A stretch of 64,000 bases of DNA from Micromonospora okii (GCF_020884795.1 NZ_BBZF01000014.1:62001-126000), one strand, 5' to 3'. Shown: positions 17,493 through 27,967, counted from the stretch's first letter. The notes: generated by a model from the letters alone, not told the origin. Made by a program: numbers and translations.

Positions 17493-17545
17493 GTGAGAAG
17501 GGAACCCCTCTCTACCGCAGGCGTTAACAGGGGGCCCTTCCTTAC
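17493..17545. repeat. 53-bp palindromic element, copy 1
   Basis: One of four copies of the same 53-bp element in the window. The plus strand starts gtgagaaggg and ends cccttccttac, with ctctaccgcaggcgttaac in the centre. It ends 3 bp before the stop codon of the cystathionine-lyase-like gene, so unlike the other copies it does not supply the stop codon. It probably acts as that gene's terminator. Confidence 0.85.
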
Positions 17546-17548
17546 ACC

Positions 17549-18661
17549 TCAGGCGAGGGCGGCCGTGACGTCGGCCAGCAGGTCGGCCGTGTCCTCCACG
17601 CCGCAGGAGAGCCGGACGAAGCCGGGCGACGTGTCGTCGCCCCACTGCGCCCGCCGGTCCGCCGAGGTGTGCAGGCCGCCGAACGAGGTGGCCGCCGCCA
17701 CCAGCCGGGACGCGCTGAGGAACCGGGCGACCCGTTCGGCGTCGCCCAGGTCGAACCCGAGCACCCCGGGCAGCCGGCGCATCTGCGCCGCCGCCACCGG
17801 GTACGCGGGGTCGCCGGGCAGGCCCGGCCAGCGCACGCCGGTCACGTCGGGCCGGTCGGCGAGCAGCCGGGCCAGCGCCTCGGCGTTGGCGGACTGTCGG
17901 GCCAGCCGCAGGTCGAGGGTGGCCAGCGAGCGGTGCGCCAGCCAGGCGTCGAACGCCCCGGGCACCCCGCCGGTGGCGGTGCGCCAGGCGGTGACCGGGT
18001 CCAGCAGCTCCGGCGTACGGGTGGCGACGTAGCCGAGCAGCAGGTCGGAGTGGCCGGTCAGGGCCTTGGTGCCGGAGGCCACCACCAGGTCCGCGCCGAG
18101 GTCCAGCGGGCGCTGGCCGAGCGGGGTGGCGGTGGTGTTGTCCACCGCGACGAGGGCCCCGGCGGCGTGCGCGTCCCGGGACAGCGCGGCGATGTCGGCG
18201 ACGTCCAGGCCGGGGTTCGACGGGGTCTCCAGCAGCACCAGCCTGACCCCGTCGAACGAGGGGTACGGCCCGGCGGTCGGCGCGAACAGCACCCGCACGC
18301 CGATCCCGGCGAGGGTGTCGGTGGCGAACGCCCGCATCGGGTAGTACCCGTCGGAGGGGAGCACCACGGCGTCGCCGGGGCGCAGCAGCGTCAGCAGCAC
18401 GCCGGTGATCGCCGCCTGCCCGCTGGCGAAGACCCGGACCTGGCCGCCCTCCAGCTCGCCGATGGCCGCCTCCAGCAGCCGGCGGGTCGGGTTGTCGGGC
18501 CGGCCGTACCCGTTCGGGGTCGCCCCCGGCCCCTGCCACGGGTCGAGGTGGTAGGGCGCGGCGAAGACGGGCCCCGGCAGGAACGGCTGGCCGGGCACGG
18601 CCTCGGGCAGCCCGGCGTGCGAGCAGCGGGTGCCGTCGCCGGCGTTCTCGGGCGTGCTCAT
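17549..18661 (-). CDS. PLP-dependent cystathionine gamma-lyase/synthase-like enzyme
   Basis: A 370-residue fold-type I PLP enzyme of the Cys/Met metabolism family. The Schiff-base lysine is K199 in ASGTKALTGHSD, the PLP aspartate is D174 in AVDNTTATP, and YGRPDNPTRRLLE near residue 52 is the substrate/PLP phosphate region. The family includes cystathionine gamma-lyase, gamma-synthase and methionine gamma-lyase, which cannot be separated here. It ends 7 bp before the gpsA start region on the same strand (gap 18662-18668), and gpsA-plsC lie upstream, so it is probably the last gene of that unit. Confidence 0.85.
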   Translation of the reverse strand: MSTPENAGDGTRCSHAGLPEAVPGQPFLPGPVFAAPYHLDPWQGPGATPNGYGRPDNPTRRLLEAAIGELEGGQVRVFASGQAAITGVLLTLLRPGDAVVLPSDGYYPMRAFATDTLAGIGVRVLFAPTAGPYPSFDGVRLVLLETPSNPGLDVADIAALSRDAHAAGALVAVDNTTATPLGQRPLDLGADLVVASGTKALTGHSDLLLGYVATRTPELLDPVTAWRTATGGVPGAFDAWLAHRSLATLDLRLARQSANAEALARLLADRPDVTGVRWPGLPGDPAYPVAAAQMRRLPGVLGFDLGDAERVARFLSASRLVAAATSFGGLHTSADRRAQWGDDTSPGFVRLSCGVEDTADLLADVTAALA

Positions 18662-18668
18662 GCGGGCC

Positions 18669-19676
18669 TCACTCGTACGACTCGGGCTTTGCGGTGCGGC
18701 TCATCAACGTGTCGACGGCGAGCCGGGGGTCCATCCCCTCGTGGCAGATCCGCTCGATCTGCTCGGTGATCGGCATCTCCACCCCGTGCGCCCGGGCCAG
18801 GTCGCGGATCGCCAGGCAGCTCTTGACGCCCTCGGCGGTCTGCCGGGTGGCGGCCTGGGCCTGTTCGAGGGTCTCCCCCCGGCCGAGGTGCTCGCCGAAG
18901 GTGCGGTTGCGGGCCAGCGGCGAGGAGCAGGACGCCACGAGGTCACCCATCCCGGCCAGGCCGGCGAAGGTGATCGGGTCCGCGCCGAGCGCCACCCCCA
19001 GGCGGGCGGTCTCGGCGAGCCCCCGGGTCATCAGCATGGCCCGGGTGTTGTCGCCGAAGCCCATCGCGGTGGCGATGCCGTACGACAGGGCGATCACGTT
19101 CTTGACCGCCCCGCCCAGCTCGCAGCCGATCACGTCGTCGTTGGTGTACGGACGGAAGTACGGCGTGCGGATCGACGCCTGGACGAGCTGGGTCCGCCGG
19201 TCGTCGGTGCCGGCGACCACGGTGGCGGCGGGCTGCTCGGCGGCGATCTCGGGGGCGAGGTTGGGGCCGGAGACGACCACGACCCGGTCGGGGGTGACCC
19301 GGGCGGTCTCCACGATGACCTCGCTCATGCGCTTGGTGGTGCCCAGCTCGATGCCCTTCATCAGGGACACGAGCGTCGCGTCGGGGTGCAGGTCGCCGAC
19401 CCACCCGGCGAGGTTGCCGCGCAGCGTCTGGGAGGGCACCGCGAGCACCACGATCTCCGCCCCGGTGATCGCCTCGGCGGCGCTGCCGGTCGCGGTGACC
19501 CGCTCGGGCAGCCGCAGGTCCGGCAGGTACTCCGGGTTGTGCCGGCGCAGCCGGATCGCCTCGGCCACCGGCTGCCGGCGGGCCCAGATCGTCACGTCCC
19601 GGCCCGCGTCGGCGAGGATCTTGGCGAAGGCGGTCCCCCAGGACCCGGCACCCAGCACCGCCACGTGGCCGCTCAC
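18669..19676 (-). CDS. gpsA: NAD(P)H-dependent glycerol-3-phosphate dehydrogenase
   Basis: A 335-residue soluble enzyme reducing dihydroxyacetone phosphate to glycerol-3-phosphate for phospholipids. The N terminus (GTG)[17 protein letters not shown] contains the GxGxxG dinucleotide fold. [15 protein letters not shown] (about 185) holds the catalytic lysine, and [12 protein letters not shown] is the family C-terminal signature. The GTG overlaps the plsC stop by four bases (GTGA), so plsC and gpsA are coupled: acyltransferase and its substrate supply in one operon. Confidence 0.95.
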   Translation of the reverse strand: MSGHVAVLGAGSWGTAFAKILADAGRDVTIWARRQPVAEAIRLRRHNPEYLPDLRLPERVTATGSAAEAITGAEIVVLAVPSQTLRGNLAGWVGDLHPDATLVSLMKGIELGTTKRMSEVIVETARVTPDRVVVVSGPNLAPEIAAEQPAATVVAGTDDRRTQLVQASIRTPYFRPYTNDDVIGCELGGAVKNVIALSYGIATAMGFGDNTRAMLMTRGLAETARLGVALGADPITFAGLAGMGDLVASCSSPLARNRTFGEHLGRGETLEQAQAATRQTAEGVKSCLAIRDLARAHGVEMPITEQIERICHEGMDPRLAVDTLMSRTAKPESYE

Positions 19677-20419
19677 GCCGCGCCCTTCCGGTTCGGACGC
19701 GGGCGGTCGGCGACGGCGGTCCGGGGCGGTCGTTCCCACAGCGGCGGCGGGGTTCCGCCCCGGATCTCGGCGAGTTGGTCGCGCAGGCGCAGCATGATGG
19801 CGTCGGTCATCTCTTCCAGGGTTGCCTTGGTGGGCGTCGAGCCGGCCCAGCGGCCCAGGTCGACGGGCGGGCCGGCGACCACGGTCACGGGGATGCGGGG
19901 CCGCAGGTCGAACCGGTTGGTGCGGGGGTCGAAGAGCCGCTCGGGGCCCCACATGACGACGGGGATCACGGGCGCGCCGGTGGCCAGCGCCAGCCGGGCC
20001 GCCCCGGTCTTGCCCTTCATCGGCCACAGGTCGGGCTCGCGGGTGATGGTGCCCTCCGGGTAGATCACGACCGCGCCCCCCTCGTCGAGCGCCTCGACGA
20101 GGGCGTCGAGGGAACGCACCGCGTCGACCGTGTTCCGCTCCACGGGGATCTGCCGGCACCGGTGCAGGAGCCAGCCCACCACCGGCACCCGGAAGACGCT
20201 GGCCTTGCCGAGGTACCGGGGCCAGCGCCCGGCGTCGTAGATGAAGTGCGCGGAGACCAGTGGATCGGCGTGGGAGATGTGGTTCGCCACGAGGATGACG
20301 CCGCCGTCGCCGCGCAGGTGCTCCATGCCCAGCCAGGTGCGCCGGGTCCAGACTGTCATCAGGGGCTTCACCAGCCCCACGGCGAACCGTTGCCAGAACC
20401 CCAGCCTCCGCCGCCCCAC
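19673..20419 (-). CDS. 1-acylglycerol-3-phosphate O-acyltransferase (PlsC family)
   Basis: A 248-residue membrane-associated acyltransferase making phosphatidic acid. It has the HX4D motif NHISHADP (about residue 47), GKASVFRVP (about 75), and the YPEGTITRE motif (about 113). The frame stays open to 24478 across several plus-strand genes, which is a GC-skew artefact. The GTG at 20419 is chosen because GGAGG lies four bases upstream and the protein starts with [16 protein letters not shown], the family start. Coupled to gpsA. Confidence 0.9.
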   Translation of the reverse strand: MGRRRLGFWQRFAVGLVKPLMTVWTRRTWLGMEHLRGDGGVILVANHISHADPLVSAHFIYDAGRWPRYLGKASVFRVPVVGWLLHRCRQIPVERNTVDAVRSLDALVEALDEGGAVVIYPEGTITREPDLWPMKGKTGAARLALATGAPVIPVVMWGPERLFDPRTNRFDLRPRIPVTVVAGPPVDLGRWAGSTPTKATLEEMTDAIMLRLRDQLAEIRGGTPPPLWERPPRTAVADRPRPNRKGAA

Positions 20420-20539
20420 CCTGCCTCCTCGTAGCCCCGCCCCGGGGACACCGGCCCGCGCCGCCCGCAGCGAAATCATGCCTGCTCGCCCTGGGTACGG
20501 CCAGCGCGGGTGCCGATGCCCGACTGGCAGGATTGTCCC

Positions 20540-21196
20540 GTGCGGCGGCGAACCTGGACGGTGGTGGTGCCGGTGAAGCGCCTCGGCGCGGCGAAGACCC
20601 GGCTGCGGGGGGCGCTGGCGGCCGTACCCCACGAGGAGCTGGCGCTGGCGCTGGCGGCCGACACGGTCGCGGCGGTGCGGGCGTGCCCGGCGGTCGCCGC
20701 GGTGGTGGTGGTGACCGACGACCCACGGGTCGCGGCGGCGGTCCGCGCGGCGGGCGCGCGGGCGGTGCCGGACGCGCCCGACGCCGGCCTGAACGCCGCG
20801 TTCGCGCACGGCGCGCGGGTCGCGACCGCCGGCGGCGGGGCCTGGGTGGCCGGGCTCACGGCGGACCTGCCGGCGCTGCGCCCGGCCGAGCTGGCCGCCG
20901 CGCTGGACGCCGTCGCCGCCGGGCCGGCGGGGGTACGCCGCTTCGTGGCCGACGCCCCGGGGACCGGGACCGTGCTGCTCGCCGCGCCGCCCGGCGTGCC
21001 GCTGGAGCCCCGCTTCGGGGTCGGCTCGGCCGACGCGCACCGGGCCAGCGGCGCGCTGCCGCTGGCCGGGGAGTGGCCCACCCTGCGCCGGGACGTGGAC
21101 ACCGCCGACGACCTGGCCGCCGCCGCCCGGCTCGGGCTGGGCCCGCGCACCGCCGCCCTGGCCGGCGCGGACTCCCCCGCCGGCCGCGCCGGCTGA
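20540..21196 (+). CDS. cofC: 2-phospho-L-lactate (or phosphoenolpyruvate) guanylyltransferase
   Basis: A 218-residue nucleotidyltransferase of coenzyme F420 synthesis. It starts [22 protein letters not shown], the CofC signature, with [11 protein letters not shown] (about 60) and the metal/nucleotide loop [11 protein letters not shown] (about 105) and [14 protein letters not shown] (about 160). In mycobacteria and other actinobacteria the substrate is probably phosphoenolpyruvate. Upstream starts at 20510 (GTG) and 20516 (ATG) are possible; the GTG at 20540 fits best. The rest of the F420 pathway is not in this window. Confidence 0.85.
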   Translation: MRRRTWTVVVPVKRLGAAKTRLRGALAAVPHEELALALAADTVAAVRACPAVAAVVVVTDDPRVAAAVRAAGARAVPDAPDAGLNAAFAHGARVATAGGGAWVAGLTADLPALRPAELAAALDAVAAGPAGVRRFVADAPGTGTVLLAAPPGVPLEPRFGVGSADAHRASGALPLAGEWPTLRRDVDTADDLAAAARLGLGPRTAALAGADSPAGRAG

Positions 21197-21274
21197 GCGG
21201 CCCGACCGCGCCGGATGGAGCCGCCCGGTCCCGGCCGGGCCGCCCGCCCGGGGCCCCCGGTGTACGGTGCTGGC

Positions 21275-21472
21275 ATGCAGGGCACCGTGGCCACCTACGA
21301 CGCGGCGACGCGCAGCGGCGTGCTCCTCCTCGACGACGGCACCGAGCTGGCCTTCCCGGCCCGGGCGTTCGACGCCTCCGGGCTGCGGCTGCTCCGGCTC
21401 GGCCAGCGGGTCCGCGTCGACACGGACGCCGCCGGGGAGGTCGTCCGGGTGACGTTGCCGACGATGCCGTAA
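21275..21472 (+). CDS. small cold-shock-like (OB-fold) protein
   Basis: A 65-residue protein, MQGTVATYDAATRSGVLLLDDGTEL..., resembling a cold-shock domain with the KGFGFI-type RNA-binding motif absent. The order GTVATYD - GVLLLDDGTE - FPARAF - RVRVDTD fits an OB fold. It is a degenerate relative of CspA, so nucleic-acid binding is uncertain. It lies between cofC and ppk on the same strand. The start is ATG 21275; an upstream ATG at 21215 lacks support. Confidence 0.7.
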   Translation: MQGTVATYDAATRSGVLLLDDGTELAFPARAFDASGLRLLRLGQRVRVDTDAAGEVVRVTLPTMP

Positions 21473-21523
21473 CTCCATCCCGAGTTCGTTTTGCGTCCAC
21501 CCGATTCTGGACATCATGAACGG

Positions 21524-23791
21524 GTGAGCATTCCTCGCGAGCACCCCGCCGACGTTCCGCCCAGCGACACGCCCTCCGCCGGCCTGGACGAGGTGCTCGA
21601 CGCGGGCCCCGAGGCCGGCGGGCCGCCGGCCCCGGCCGCCCCCGGGGAGCGGCCCGAGCCCCCGGTCGCCCCCGACGATCGGCCCGAGCCCCCGACGGAG
21701 GCCGACGACGAGCCGGCGCCCCCGGAGCCGCTGCCCGAGGACCGCTTCCTCAACCGGGAGCTCTCCTGGCTCGACTTCAACGCCCGGGTGCTCGCCCTGG
21801 CCGAGGACCCGCGCACCCCGCTGCTGGAGCGGGCCAAGTTCCTGGCCATCTTCGCCAGCAACCTCGACGAGTTCTACATGGTCCGGGTGGCGGGCCTCAA
21901 GCGCCGCCTCTCCGCCGGGTTGCCGGTGCGCGGCGGGGACCGGCTGCCGCTGCGTACCCAGCTCGAACTGATCGCGGAGAGGACCGCCGACCTGGTCGGC
22001 CGGCACGCCGCCTGCTTCGTCGACGACGTCGCGCCGAAGCTCGCCGCCGAGGGCATCCGCGTCCTGCGCTGGTCGGACCTGGGCGGCCCCGAGCGGGAGC
22101 GGCTGCGCACCTACTTCCGCGAGCACGTCTTCCCGGTGCTCACCCCGCTCGCGGTGGACCCGGCGCACCCGTTCCCGTACATCTCGGGGCGGTCGTTGAA
22201 CCTGGCCGTCGCCGTTCGCGACCCCGATGGCGGATCGGAGCTGTTCGCCCGGGTCAAGGTGCCCAACAACGTGCCCCGCTTCGTCCGGGTCGACCGGGAC
22301 TCCCCCGGCCTGCGGGTGCTCCCCGTCGAGGAACTGATCTCGGTGCACCTCGGGCAGCTCTTCTCCGGAATGGAGGTGGTCGAGTGCCACCTGTTCCGGG
22401 TCACCCGCAACGCGGAGGTGGAGGTCGACGAGGACCGCGACGAGGACCTGCTCCAGGCCCTCGAGCGGGAGCTGGCCCGCCGCCGGTTCGGCCCGCCCGT
22501 ACGGCTGGAGGTGGCCGCCTCCATCTCCGACCACATGCTGGAGCTGCTGGTCCGCGAGCTGGACATGGACGGCCACGACGCGCTGCGGGTGCCGGGCCTG
22601 CTCGACCTGTCGGCGCTCTGGCAGCTCTACGGCGACGCCGACCGCCCCGACCTCAAGGACCGCCCGTTCGTGCCCGCCACCCACCCCCGGCTCGCCGAGG
22701 GCGAGGTGCCGCGCAGCGTCTTCGCCACGCTGCGGGACGGGGACGTGCTGGTCCACCACCCGTACCACTCGTTCGCCACCAGCGTGCAGCGCTTCGTCGA
22801 GCAGGCCGCCGCCGACCCGGACGTGCTGGCCATCAAGCAGACCCTCTACCGCACCAGCGGGGACTCCCCGATCGTCGACGCGCTGGTCGAGGCCGCCGCC
22901 GCCGGCAAGCAGGTGGTCGTGCTCGTGGAGCTGAAGGCCCGCTTCGACGAGGTGGCCAACATCGGCTGGGCGCGCACCCTGGAGCGGGCCGGCTGCCACG
23001 TCGTGTACGGCCTGGTGGGGCTCAAGACGCACTGCAAGACCGCCCTGGTGGTCCGCCAGGAGGGCAACCAGATCCGCCGCTACTGCCACATCGGCACCGG
23101 CAACTACCACCCGAAGACCGCCCGGCTGTACGAGGACTTCGGGATGCTCACGGCCGACCCGGAGATCGGCGCGGACCTGACCGACCTGTTCAACGTGCTC
23201 AGCGGCTACAGCCGGCAGACCGAGTACCGGCGGCTGCTGGTGGCGCCGCAGGGCATCCGGCGGGGGCTGATCCAGCGGATCGAGCGGGAGATCGCCCACG
23301 TCCGGCTCGGCGTGCCGGGGCTGGTCCAGATCAAGGTCAACTCGCTGGTGGACGAGGAGGTGACCGACGCGCTGTACCGGGCGTCGCGGGCCGGGGTGCA
23401 CGTGGACCTGCTGATCCGGGGCATGTGCACGCTGCGCCCCGGGGTGCCGGGGCTGTCGGAGAACATCCGGGTGCGCTCGATCCTCGGCCGGTTCCTGGAG
23501 CACTCCCGGATCTTCCGGTTCGGCAACGACGGGGACGCCGAGTTCTGGATGGGCTCGGCCGACCTGATGCACCGCAACCTGGACCGTCGGGTGGAAGCCC
23601 TGGTGCGGGTGAGCGACCCCGTGGCCCGGGCCGAGCTGGACCACCTGCTCGGCGCGGCGTTCAGCCCCGACGTGGAGGCGTTCGAGCTGGCCGGGGACGG
23701 CTCGTGGACCCGGCGGACCGGCACGGCGCAGGCACCGCTGCCCCATCTGCAGGACCTGCTGCTGCGCCGCGTCGGCGGCACCGCCGGGTGA
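21524..23791 (+). CDS. ppk: polyphosphate kinase 1
   Basis: A 755-residue enzyme polymerising phosphate from ATP. A Pro/Glu/Ala-rich N-terminal tail of about 70 residues precedes the family start [19 protein letters not shown]. The C-terminal domains contain the conserved [11 protein letters not shown] histidine, thought to be the autophosphorylated residue, and [19 protein letters not shown]. The GTG start is chosen by family fit; a TTG 11 codons upstream is also possible. It is followed 15 bp later by the MutT1-type gene, a standard actinobacterial pairing. Confidence 0.95.
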   Translation: MSIPREHPADVPPSDTPSAGLDEVLDAGPEAGGPPAPAAPGERPEPPVAPDDRPEPPTEADDEPAPPEPLPEDRFLNRELSWLDFNARVLALAEDPRTPLLERAKFLAIFASNLDEFYMVRVAGLKRRLSAGLPVRGGDRLPLRTQLELIAERTADLVGRHAACFVDDVAPKLAAEGIRVLRWSDLGGPERERLRTYFREHVFPVLTPLAVDPAHPFPYISGRSLNLAVAVRDPDGGSELFARVKVPNNVPRFVRVDRDSPGLRVLPVEELISVHLGQLFSGMEVVECHLFRVTRNAEVEVDEDRDEDLLQALERELARRRFGPPVRLEVAASISDHMLELLVRELDMDGHDALRVPGLLDLSALWQLYGDADRPDLKDRPFVPATHPRLAEGEVPRSVFATLRDGDVLVHHPYHSFATSVQRFVEQAAADPDVLAIKQTLYRTSGDSPIVDALVEAAAAGKQVVVLVELKARFDEVANIGWARTLERAGCHVVYGLVGLKTHCKTALVVRQEGNQIRRYCHIGTGNYHPKTARLYEDFGMLTADPEIGADLTDLFNVLSGYSRQTEYRRLLVAPQGIRRGLIQRIEREIAHVRLGVPGLVQIKVNSLVDEEVTDALYRASRAGVHVDLLIRGMCTLRPGVPGLSENIRVRSILGRFLEHSRIFRFGNDGDAEFWMGSADLMHRNLDRRVEALVRVSDPVARAELDHLLGAAFSPDVEAFELAGDGSWTRRTGTAQAPLPHLQDLLLRRVGGTAG

Positions 23792-23806
23792 GCCTAGGCT
23801 GAGCGG

Positions 23807-24685
23807 GTGTCGAAGGGGGAACGGTTGATCCGGGCGGCGGGCGGGGTGGTGTGGCGTCCGACCGAAGGTGGCGTCTCCGTCTGCCTCGTGCACCGCCCCC
23901 GGTACGGCGACTGGTCGCTGCCCAAGGGCAAGCTGGAGCCGGGCGAGCACCCGCTGCTGGCCGCCGTGCGCGAGGTCGCCGAGGAGGCCGACGTCCGGGC
24001 CGTGCCACAGGTGCGGCTGCCCCGCGTGCGGTACCGCAGCCAGGGGCAGCCGAAGGTGGTCGACTACTGGTCGATGCGGGCCGTGGAGGCCGGCGGCTTC
24101 CAGCCCGACACCGAGGTCGACGAGATCCGCTGGCTCCCGGTCGCCGACGCGCTGAGCCTGGTCAGCTACCCGCACGACGCCGAGGTGCTGGCCGCGTTCG
24201 CCGCGCTGCCGCCGGTGACCGCCACGGTCGCGCTGGTCCGCCACGGCCACGCGGGTCGGCGCGGCACCTGGTCCGGCCCGGACACCGGCCGCCCCCTCGA
24301 CGCCACCGGCTGGGGTCAGGCGCACGCCCTGGCGCCCCTGGTCGCCCTGGTCCGCCCGGCGCGGCTGCTGTCGGCCTCGGCCCGCCGCTGCGTGCAGACC
24401 CTCGACCCGGTCGCGGCGCTGCTCGACCTGCCCATCGAGGTGGCCGGGGCGCTGGACGAGCCCAAGCCCGGCCAGCACCCGGACGAGCGGGCGCTGGCCG
24501 CCGCCGCCTGCCTCGCCGAGCTGGCCGCCGCCGGTGGCACGGCCGGGGTGTGCAGCCAGGGCAAGGTGATCCCCGGGGCGCTGGAACGCCTCGCCGGCCG
24601 CCCCGGCGACTTCACCACCCCGAAGGGCGGCGGCTGGCTGCTGGCCTTCGCCGCCGACCGCCTCCTTGCCCCGACCCGCTTGTAA
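23807..24685 (+). CDS. MutT1-type Nudix hydrolase with histidine phosphatase domain
   Basis: A 292-residue two-domain protein. The N-terminal Nudix domain has the Nudix box from about residue 43, GEHPLLAAVREVAEEAD, with REVAEE intact. The C-terminal histidine-phosphatase domain has the RHGHAGRR catalytic motif (about 145). This architecture is that of mycobacterial MutT1, which hydrolyses 8-oxo-dGTP and diadenosine polyphosphates. GTG start, placed in a ppk operon. Its TAA stop (24683-24685) is inside the 53-bp element copy 2. Confidence 0.87.
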   Translation: MSKGERLIRAAGGVVWRPTEGGVSVCLVHRPRYGDWSLPKGKLEPGEHPLLAAVREVAEEADVRAVPQVRLPRVRYRSQGQPKVVDYWSMRAVEAGGFQPDTEVDEIRWLPVADALSLVSYPHDAEVLAAFAALPPVTATVALVRHGHAGRRGTWSGPDTGRPLDATGWGQAHALAPLVALVRPARLLSASARRCVQTLDPVAALLDLPIEVAGALDEPKPGQHPDERALAAAACLAELAAAGGTAGVCSQGKVIPGALERLAGRPGDFTTPKGGGWLLAFAADRLLAPTRL

Positions 24686-24734
24686 GGAGGGGCACCTTAT
24701 TAACGCCTACGGTAGAGAAGGGTCCCCCTCTCAC
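24682..24734. repeat. 53-bp palindromic element, copy 2
   Basis: Starts gtaaggagg and ends ccccctctcac. The TAA at its second to fourth bases is the stop codon of the MutT1-type gene, so the element begins inside the gene's last codons. Centre taacgcctacggtagaga matches the other copies. Confidence 0.88.
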
Positions 24735-24851
24735 CGCGCCACCTGAGCAGACGGCGCCGGCACGGGCGACGCAAAGGCCGGGCGGCACCAAGGCTGGGCA
24801 ACGCGAAGGCCAAGCGGCACGAAGGCCAAGCGGCACGAAGGCCAGGCGGCG

Positions 24852-24935
24852 GGGGCCTGGGGCGTGAAGCCAGGCGGGCGTACGACGAGGGGCGGGGCCT
24901 GGGGCGTAAAGCCGGGCGGGCGTACGACGAGGGGC
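24852..24935. repeat. two tandem copies of a 42-bp unit
   Basis: Units 24852-24893 and 24894-24935 share ggggcctggggcgt and gggcgtacgacgaggggc with two or three differences. They abut the hupB terminator and follow the 16-bp triplet repeat. Confidence 0.7.
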
Positions 24936-24961
24936 GCCCCCCGTCTCGGGTGGGCGCCCCT
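24930..24961 (-). terminator. intrinsic terminator for hupB-like gene
   Basis: A perfect 10-bp stem (aggggcgccc with its complement) and a 12-base loop, about 44 bp beyond the stop of the HU gene on the minus strand. Confidence 0.75.
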
Positions 24962-25004
24962 CGGCCCGTCTTCCGCTCGCTTCCGACCGTGCGTCTTCGA
25001 CCGG

Positions 25005-25697
25005 TCAGCGCGTGGCGGCCGCTTTCTTGGCCGGCGACTTCTTCGCGGGCGCCTTCTTGGCCGCCGCGCTGTTCGCCGCCGCCGCGGTGGTCTTCTTCGC
25101 CGCGGTCGACTTGCTGACCGCCGCGCTCTTCGCCGGGGTCGCCTTCTTCGTGGCGGCCTTCGCCGCCGCCGTCGTCTTGGTCGCCTTCGCCGGGGCGGTC
25201 TTCTTGGCGGCGGCGGTGGCCTTGGTGCCCGTCGCCTTGGTGCCCGTCGCCTTCGCGCCTGCGGCCTTCGCACCGGTGGCCTTCGCCCCCGTGGCCTTGG
25301 CGCCGGCAGCCTTGGCCCCGGCCGTCTTCGCGGTGGTGGCCTTGGCCCCGGTCGCCTTGGCGCCCGCCGTCTTGGCGGCGGCCGGGGCGGTCTTCTTCGC
25401 CGCCGCCGTGGCCTTCGGCACCTTGCCGCTGGCCACCATCTCCTTGAACCCGGCACCGGGTCGGAAGGTCGGGACCGATGTCTTCTTGACCTTCACCGCC
25501 TCGCCTGTCCGCGGGTTCCGCGCTGTTCGTGCTCCCCGGACGCGCTTCTCGAACGCTCCGAATCCGGTGATCGCCACCTTCTCGCCCTTGGTGACCGCCG
25601 CCTGGACCTCAGCGAGGACCGCGTCGAGCGCGGCCGTCGCCGTCTTCCGGTCCCCCAGGCGAACGGCGAGCGCCTCGATGAGCTCGGCCTTGTTCAC
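25005..25697 (-). CDS. hupB: HU-family DNA-binding protein with histone-H1-like basic tail
   Basis: A 230-residue nucleoid protein. Residues 1-90 are a standard HU domain starting [17 protein letters not shown] with [22 protein letters not shown] and KEMVASGK. The C-terminal ~135 residues are Lys/Ala/Thr-rich with many repeats of [12 protein letters not shown] and PAKKA type, like mycobacterial HupB. The GTG start has GGGAGGA upstream; the open frame extends 26 codons further. The long repetitive tail binds DNA non-specifically and can vary in length between strains. The upstream region is unusually AT-rich for this genome, as expected for a strong promoter. Confidence 0.92.
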   Translation of the reverse strand: MNKAELIEALAVRLGDRKTATAALDAVLAEVQAAVTKGEKVAITGFGAFEKRVRGARTARNPRTGEAVKVKKTSVPTFRPGAGFKEMVASGKVPKATAAAKKTAPAAAKTAGAKATGAKATTAKTAGAKAAGAKATGAKATGAKAAGAKATGTKATGTKATAAAKKTAPAKATKTTAAAKAATKKATPAKSAAVSKSTAAKKTTAAAANSAAAKKAPAKKSPAKKAAATR

Positions 25698-25813
25698 GAC
25701 TTCCTCCCGATTGTGCAACTGACTCGACGCGAGCCATTCTGCGCGCACGGTATGCCCTGTGCTGCCCGGACACAAACATTCGGCCGAAAAAACCCCTTGT
25801 GTCGCAACGGATT

Positions 25814-25842
25814 CGCCCCCACCGGGCGGGCCGGTGGGGGCG
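25814..25842. terminator. terminator for leuCD
   Basis: A perfect 12-bp stem (cgcccccaccgg with its complement) and a 5-base loop, 29 bp after leuD ends on the minus strand. It also lies upstream of the hupB promoter region. Confidence 0.8.
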
Positions 25843-25870
25843 GAAACCGATGCCGGATCGGGCGTACGGG

Positions 25871-26458
25871 CTATGCCACGGAGGGCAGGAACGGCCGCCG
25901 GCCGCCCTCGTAGGCGGTGATGTCGGCCTCGTGGCGGAGGGTGAGTCCAATGTCATCCAACCCCTCCAGCAGCCGCCAGCGGCTGAAGTCGTCGAGGGGG
26001 AACGACCAGGTGGAGCCGGCGGCCCGGACCTCGCGGGAGGTCAGGTCGACGGTGATCGGGGTGGTCGGGTCGGACTCGACGAGGCGCCACAATTCTTCGA
26101 CGGCATTCAATTCCAACTCGACCGGGAGGAGGCCCTCCTTGAGAGCGTTGCCCCGGAAGATGTCCCCGAACCGGGGCGAGACCACCGCCCGGAACCCCCA
26201 GTCCCGCAGCGCCCACACGGCGTGCTCCCGGGACGACCCCGTGCCGAACTCCGGGCCGGCCACGAGAATCGACGCGCCGGAATGGGAGGGATCGTTCAAC
26301 ACGAATGCGGGGTCCTCCCGCCACGCGCTGAACAACCCGTCGGCGAAACCGGTCCGGGTCACCCGCTTGAGGTACACGGCGGGAATGATCTGATCCGTGT
26401 CCACATTGGATCTGCGCAGCGGCACGGCGGTGCCGGTGTGCACGGTGAACTTGTCCAT
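25871..26458 (-). CDS. leuD: 3-isopropylmalate dehydratase small subunit
   Basis: A 195-residue subunit that pairs with LeuC to isomerise 2- and 3-isopropylmalate. It begins [30 protein letters not shown], with [13 protein letters not shown] (about 75) and [19 protein letters not shown], the substrate-binding loops. The ATG is 18 bp downstream of the leuC end, so the two form the leuCD operon under NdgR control. Confidence 0.96.
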   Translation of the reverse strand: MDKFTVHTGTAVPLRRSNVDTDQIIPAVYLKRVTRTGFADGLFSAWREDPAFVLNDPSHSGASILVAGPEFGTGSSREHAVWALRDWGFRAVVSPRFGDIFRGNALKEGLLPVELELNAVEELWRLVESDPTTPITVDLTSREVRAAGSTWSFPLDDFSRWRLLEGLDDIGLTLRHEADITAYEGGRRPFLPSVA

Positions 26459-26475
26459 CTGTCGCAGCAGCCCTT

Positions 26476-27918
26476 CTACAGGTCGGCGGGGGCGGCCAGC
26501 CGGCCGGCCACGGCGGTGGCGGCGGCGACGGGCGGCGACACCAGGTGGGTACGTCCGCCCCGGCCCTGGCGCCCCTCGAAGTTGCGGTTGGAGGTCGAGG
26601 CGGAGCGCTGCCCCGGGGAGAGCGTGTCCGGGTTCATGCCCAGACACATGGAGCAGCCGGCGAACCGCCACTCGGCCCCCGCGTCGGTGAACACCTTGTC
26701 CAGCCCCTCGGCCTCGGCGGCCTCCCGGACGGCCGCGGAGCCGGGGACCACGAGCATCCGTACGCCGTCGGCGACCGTCTGCCCGCGCAGCACGTCGGCG
26801 GCGGCGCGGAGGTCCTCCAGCCGGCCGTTGGTGCACGAGCCGACGAAGACCACGTCGACGGAGAGGTCCCGCAGCGGGGTGCCGGGCGTGAGGTCCATGT
26901 ACTCCAGGGCCCGGCGGGCGGCGGCCCGCTCGGAGTCGGTGTCGAACTCCTCCGGGTCCGGCACGGTCGCGCCCAGCGGCGCGCCCTGACCGGGGTTGGT
27001 GCCCCACGTGACGAACGGGGTGATCCGGCTGGCGTCGAGGGTCACCTCGGCGTCGAACGTCGCGCCGTCGTCGGTGGGCAGGGTCCGCCAGTGCTCGACC
27101 GCCGCGTCCCAGTCGGCCCCCTGGGGGGCGTTCGGCCGCCCCTCGAGGTACGCGAACGTGGTCTCGTCCGGCGCGATCATGCCGGCCTTGGCGCCCCACT
27201 CGATCGACATGTTGGCGACGGTCATCCGCCCCTCCATGGACAGGGCCCGGATCGCCTCGCCCCGGTACTCCACGATGTGGCCGCGCCCGCCGCCGGTGCC
27301 GACCTGGGCGATGAGGGCCAGCACCAGGTCCTTGGCGGTGACCCCGGGGCCGAGCCGGCCGACGACGTTCACGGCCATCGTCTTCGGGCGGGCCTGCGGC
27401 AGCGTCTGGGTGGCCAGGACGTGCTCGACCTCGCTGGTGCCGATGCCGAAGGCGAGGGCGCCGAACGCCCCGTGCGTGGCGGTGTGTGAGTCGCCGCACA
27501 CGATCGTCATGCCGGGCTGGGTGACGCCGAGCTGCGGGCCGATGACGTGCACGATGCCCTGGTTGGCGTCGCCGAGCGGGTGCAGCCGCACGCCGAACTC
27601 GGCGCAGTTGCGGCGCAGCGTCTCGATCTGGGTGCGGGAGGTGGGGTCCGCGATCGTGAGCAGGTCGCCGCGTCGCTGCTGGAACGCCGGGTCCGCGTAC
27701 CCGGTCGGGGTGTTGTGGTCCTCGGTCGCGAGCGTGAGGTCCGTGCGGCGCACGCGGCGGCCGGCGAGCCGCAGCCCGTCGAAGGCCTGCGGGCTGGTCA
27801 CCTCGTGCAGCAGGTGCAGGTCGATGTAGAGCAGGTCCGGTTCGCCATCGGCGGACCGGACGACGTGCGCGTCCCAGACCTTCTCGGCCAGGGTCCTCGG
27901 TCGAGTGACTCCCACCAT
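26476..27918 (-). CDS. leuC: 3-isopropylmalate dehydratase large subunit
   Basis: A 480-residue [4Fe-4S] enzyme of leucine synthesis. The three cluster cysteines lie in VGSCTNGR (about 356) and [11 protein letters not shown] (about 420). [28 protein letters not shown] is the aconitase-family signature. ATG start with AGGA upstream. The divergent ndgR gene begins about 50 bp away. Confidence 0.96.
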   Translation of the reverse strand: MVGVTRPRTLAEKVWDAHVVRSADGEPDLLYIDLHLLHEVTSPQAFDGLRLAGRRVRRTDLTLATEDHNTPTGYADPAFQQRRGDLLTIADPTSRTQIETLRRNCAEFGVRLHPLGDANQGIVHVIGPQLGVTQPGMTIVCGDSHTATHGAFGALAFGIGTSEVEHVLATQTLPQARPKTMAVNVVGRLGPGVTAKDLVLALIAQVGTGGGRGHIVEYRGEAIRALSMEGRMTVANMSIEWGAKAGMIAPDETTFAYLEGRPNAPQGADWDAAVEHWRTLPTDDGATFDAEVTLDASRITPFVTWGTNPGQGAPLGATVPDPEEFDTDSERAAARRALEYMDLTPGTPLRDLSVDVVFVGSCTNGRLEDLRAAADVLRGQTVADGVRMLVVPGSAAVREAAEAEGLDKVFTDAGAEWRFAGCSMCLGMNPDTLSPGQRSASTSNRNFEGRQGRGGRTHLVSPPVAAATAVAGRLAAPADL

Positions 27919-27967
27919 CTGGACATCCTAAATTCTGGGAGGTATGTTTCGGGTTGTGGGACACAGT
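27919..27967. promoter_or_regulatory. leuC-ndgR divergent control region
   Basis: The 49-bp gap between leuC and ndgR is AT-richer than the surroundings. It contains TTGTGGGACACAG just before the ndgR start (27954-27966). A similar sequence, TGTGGGATCAGT, occurs upstream of ilvB, and TGTTGGGACACGG upstream of ilvD. In related bacteria NdgR binds this kind of gap. No firm promoter boxes can be assigned. Confidence 0.55.

Larger units (their letters stand above)
24735..25004. other. gene-free region with short tandem repeats
   Basis: No gene recognised. Between 24805 and 24852 a 16-bp unit (gaaggccaagcggcac) is repeated three times with the last copy altered; the 42-bp repeats and the hupB terminator follow. 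Frames here are repeats and shadows. Confidence 0.6.

Noticed and set aside
19673..24478. A 1601-codon open frame on the minus strand across ppk and the MutT1-type gene.
   Set aside because: Produced by GC-skewed codon use; only the last part (plsC) has family motifs and a ribosome site. The rest is antisense to clear genes.
24852..24935. CRISPR-like repeats.
   Set aside because: Only two units with no spacer between them and no cas genes anywhere in the window.
24735..25004. Possible small protein in the repeat region.
   Set aside because: Frames are built from tandem repeats and have no ribosome site.
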